A stretch of DNA of 15,207 bases from an uncultured Azospirillum sp. (lineage in GTDB: Bacteria; Pseudomonadota; Alphaproteobacteria; RF32; CAG-239). Below, one piece after another: positions 13,369-15,207 of the stretch. Position numbers and translations under genes: made by a program. The first letter of the stretch is position 1. Every line of letters begins with the position of its first letter. The stretch covers positions 1 through 15,207 of the forward strand of contig UQCS01000035.1 of the NCBI GenBank assembly GCA_900539605.1, in the 5' to 3' direction. The notes beneath the pieces were generated by a model. It searched no databases and was not told where the DNA came from. It saw nothing but the letters and a program-made list of their open reading frames with translations.

Positions 13369-15207
13369 TTAAGCCGGGGATTGATTTTCCGATGTCACAT
13401 CCCGGCGGGGCTGAAAGAAACGGCTGTAAAAATAGCTGATTGCCAGCAATGAAACCGCCAACCCGAACAATGCGGAAATGCGCCAGATTCCGTCTAACGA
13501 AGAGACGTCATACAAAAAGACTTTGGCAATCACGAAATAAATCAGTCCGAAGGCCGGTTTAACCAAAACCGTGTTACGGAAAGCTGCCAGCAGCCAACAA
13601 CATCCCAGAACCAGCCAGACCGCCGAATAGGCAAAAATACCCGAGTTGTCAAAACGAATACCCGACAAGTCGACGGAATTGTAGAGAGCGAAAGTCAGCA
13701 AGGCGGAGACGACAATAAAAGACATTGCCGCCGTTGCCAGAGTATATTGTTTGCGGGCCGCCGCTGATGACTTCCAGGCATAAACGGCAAACAAAATCAT
13801 CGGAACGCCGTAAGCAAACAGAATACCGGCAGCCGAGATGTCAATCCGGCTGAAAAAGGGTGAATACAGCACTAAGCTGAGGCCGACCAATCGCCACAGT
13901 CCGAGCGCAAGCGTCAGCTTGCCGATTCCTTGCCAACGGACACTGAAAAGTCCGGAGCCGCCCAACAACAGCAGGTTGGTTATCAGCGCCCCGTCAATAA
14001 AGTCGGGTGCCAAACGGGGCAAACCGACAAATTTCATCCGCAACAGCATATAGAAGGAAAAGATGCCGGCAACGGTGAGGGCAGCAGCGGCGGCCGCGGC
14101 AATCCGGCGGCATTTGTCCTTACTGATCCAAGCCAGCACGGCAAATGCCAGTGCCGGAATGATGATATAAGAAGCGTAGAAGCGTGCCGTTAAGTGCGAA
14201 GCATAGAAATAAAACTCCGTTATCAGGGTTTTCCGCGGCGCAAACAAGATGACGCCAAGCGCAAACAGAATATTTTTCAGTTGGAGCAACACAAACAAAA
14301 GACCGCCGATTTTGACACCGGTCATCAGGTTTTTGATTTTGGCCAGATAAGTCAATGCGCCCAGAATCAGTACTTCGATTGCCAAAACGGCCGGCCACAG
14401 GTCAAATTTGACCAACGAAGCCAAAGCCATCGTTGTCAGGGCGGACGAAGTCAGCAGCAACAGGCCGACCAAACGGTTGTCCGGTTCTGTTCCCCATTTG
14501 AAACGGACTGTCTGCAACGCCAGTGCGGCGGCCGCGGCCAATCCGATATAGGATAACCCGTCGGTATCGTAAAATATAAATTCGGCAAGTTGATAAATCA
14601 GCGGGGCGGCGGTTAAAAGCCATACGATAAATTCTTTGCACGGTCTGATCCATACCGCAATATAAAACGGCAGCAGCGTCAACGCGGCAAAACCGGCAAA
14701 AATCAGCTGTTTTTGCGCCGTGTCGGGGGTATACCAGGTCGCCAGCAGAATAAAAATAACCGCCTGCGTTGCGGCCAAAAGCGGCAGATATGTTTGCTGG
14801 CGGAAAAAAGTCAGGATCGTTAAGGCCGTGGTGAGCAGAGCCAGCAGTTGCCACTCCAGCAGTCCGAAATCGGTTTTCAGTAAGAACGAGAAGGTGAAAA
14901 TCAGGCAAAAGACCAGAGAAGACACTTGCAGAAGAAAGTTATCGCGGTTGTCTTCTTTGTTATCGGAAAGGACAAAGCTGGCAAAGGCGGTCAGTGCCGT
15001 CAGCAAAACCAGCCAAACCGAATCTCCGGGAGCAAAATATAAGAGCGTCCATATAAAGACCCAAACGTAGAGACCGCTTAAGACCAACAGGCCGAGAAAA
15101 ATCGATCCGATCCGCCGGCTGACAAATAACAGGGACACACATAAAATCAGCAGATAAAAAGAAAAACCGCCGATTCCGCCGTTGACGCTGGCCGTTAATG
15201 CCGGTGT
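13369..15207 (-). CDS. DUF2339 large integral membrane protein (N-terminus outside window)
   Basis: This is an open frame of 612 residues before the stop, almost entirely hydrophobic helices (roughly 18-20). The first visible residues, TPALTASVNGGIGGFSFYLL, match the conserved TPAL segment of DUF2339 proteins. The end, KVFLYDVSSLDGIWRISALFG, is the family's C-terminal signature. A GTG at 15138 could be mistaken for the start, but the frame continues without a stop to the window edge and family homology continues too, so the gene is 5'-truncated by the window. Full-length DUF2339 proteins usually have a coiled or proline-rich N-terminus and 800 or more residues. The function is unknown to me. 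The charged C-terminal tail (QPRRDVTSENQSPA) is cytoplasmic. No room exists for a terminator before the convergent acyltransferase. Confidence 0.85.
   Translation of the reverse strand, partial: TPALTASVNGGIGGFSFYLLILCVSLLFVSRRIGSIFLGLLVLSGLYVWVFIWTLLYFAPGDSVWLVLLTALTAFASFVLSDNKEDNRDNFLLQVSSLVFCLIFTFSFLLKTDFGLLEWQLLALLTTALTILTFFRQQTYLPLLAATQAVIFILLATWYTPDTAQKQLIFAGFAALTLLPFYIAVWIRPCKEFIVWLLTAAPLIYQLAEFIFYDTDGLSYIGLAAAAALALQTVRFKWGTEPDNRLVGLLLLTSSALTTMALASLVKFDLWPAVLAIEVLILGALTYLAKIKNLMTGVKIGGLLFVLLQLKNILFALGVILFAPRKTLITEFYFYASHLTARFYASYIIIPALAFAVLAWISKDKCRRIAAAAAAALTVAGIFSFYMLLRMKFVGLPRLAPDFIDGALITNLLLLGGSGLFSVRWQGIGKLTLALGLWRLVGLSLVLYSPFFSRIDISAAGILFAYGVPMILFAVYAWKSSAAARKQYTLATAAMSFIVVSALLTFALYNSVDLSGIRFDNSGIFAYSAVWLVLGCCWLLAAFRNTVLVKPAFGLIYFVIAKVFLYDVSSLDGIWRISALFGLAVSLLAISYFYSRFFQPRRDVTSENQSPA

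Overview
The window looks like part of an alphaproteobacterial chromosome of moderate GC content, probably from an uncultured, possibly host-associated lineage. The main evidence is the block bamE (divergent) | yceD-rpmF-plsX-fabH-ihfA-merR. The fabH-ihfA-merR end of this block is, from memory of the clade, typical of Alphaproteobacteria. The lineage below class level is inference, because no rRNA or other strong marker is present.

Layout. At the left edge are the last codons of an outer-membrane beta-barrel protein (1-50), followed by a terminator. Next is bamE on the minus strand (161-616), a lipoprotein of the barrel-assembly machine. Reading right from 681 is a housekeeping run: yceD (DUF177), rpmF (L32), plsX and fabH (start of phospholipid and fatty acid synthesis), ihfA (DNA bending) and a MerR-type regulator. 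It ends at a strong terminator (4403-4434). A 325-base stretch without a convincing gene follows, rich in hairpins.

From 4760 to 7470 are four minus-strand envelope genes. One compact operon holds lemA-like, DUF2157 and GDYXXLXY-domain genes; upstream of it is a small two-helix membrane protein that I cannot assign firmly. From 7620 to 12062 are sbcD and sbcC, the Mre11/Rad50-type nuclease pair that processes DNA hairpins and breaks.

The last part has three single genes. The first is an exported metal cupin preceded by a MerR-type promoter (19-base spacer with a perfect 16-base palindrome). The second is a CatB-like hexapeptide acyltransferase. The third is a large DUF2339 membrane protein on the minus strand; its reading frame stays open to the window edge, so its N-terminus lies outside.

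No mobile element, CRISPR array, tRNA or rRNA was found. The least explained parts are the LemA/DUF2157/GDYXXLXY operon with its orphan neighbour, the hairpin-rich gap at 4435-4759, and the MerR-type promoter with no regulator gene beside it. I see no clear sign of a completely new system.
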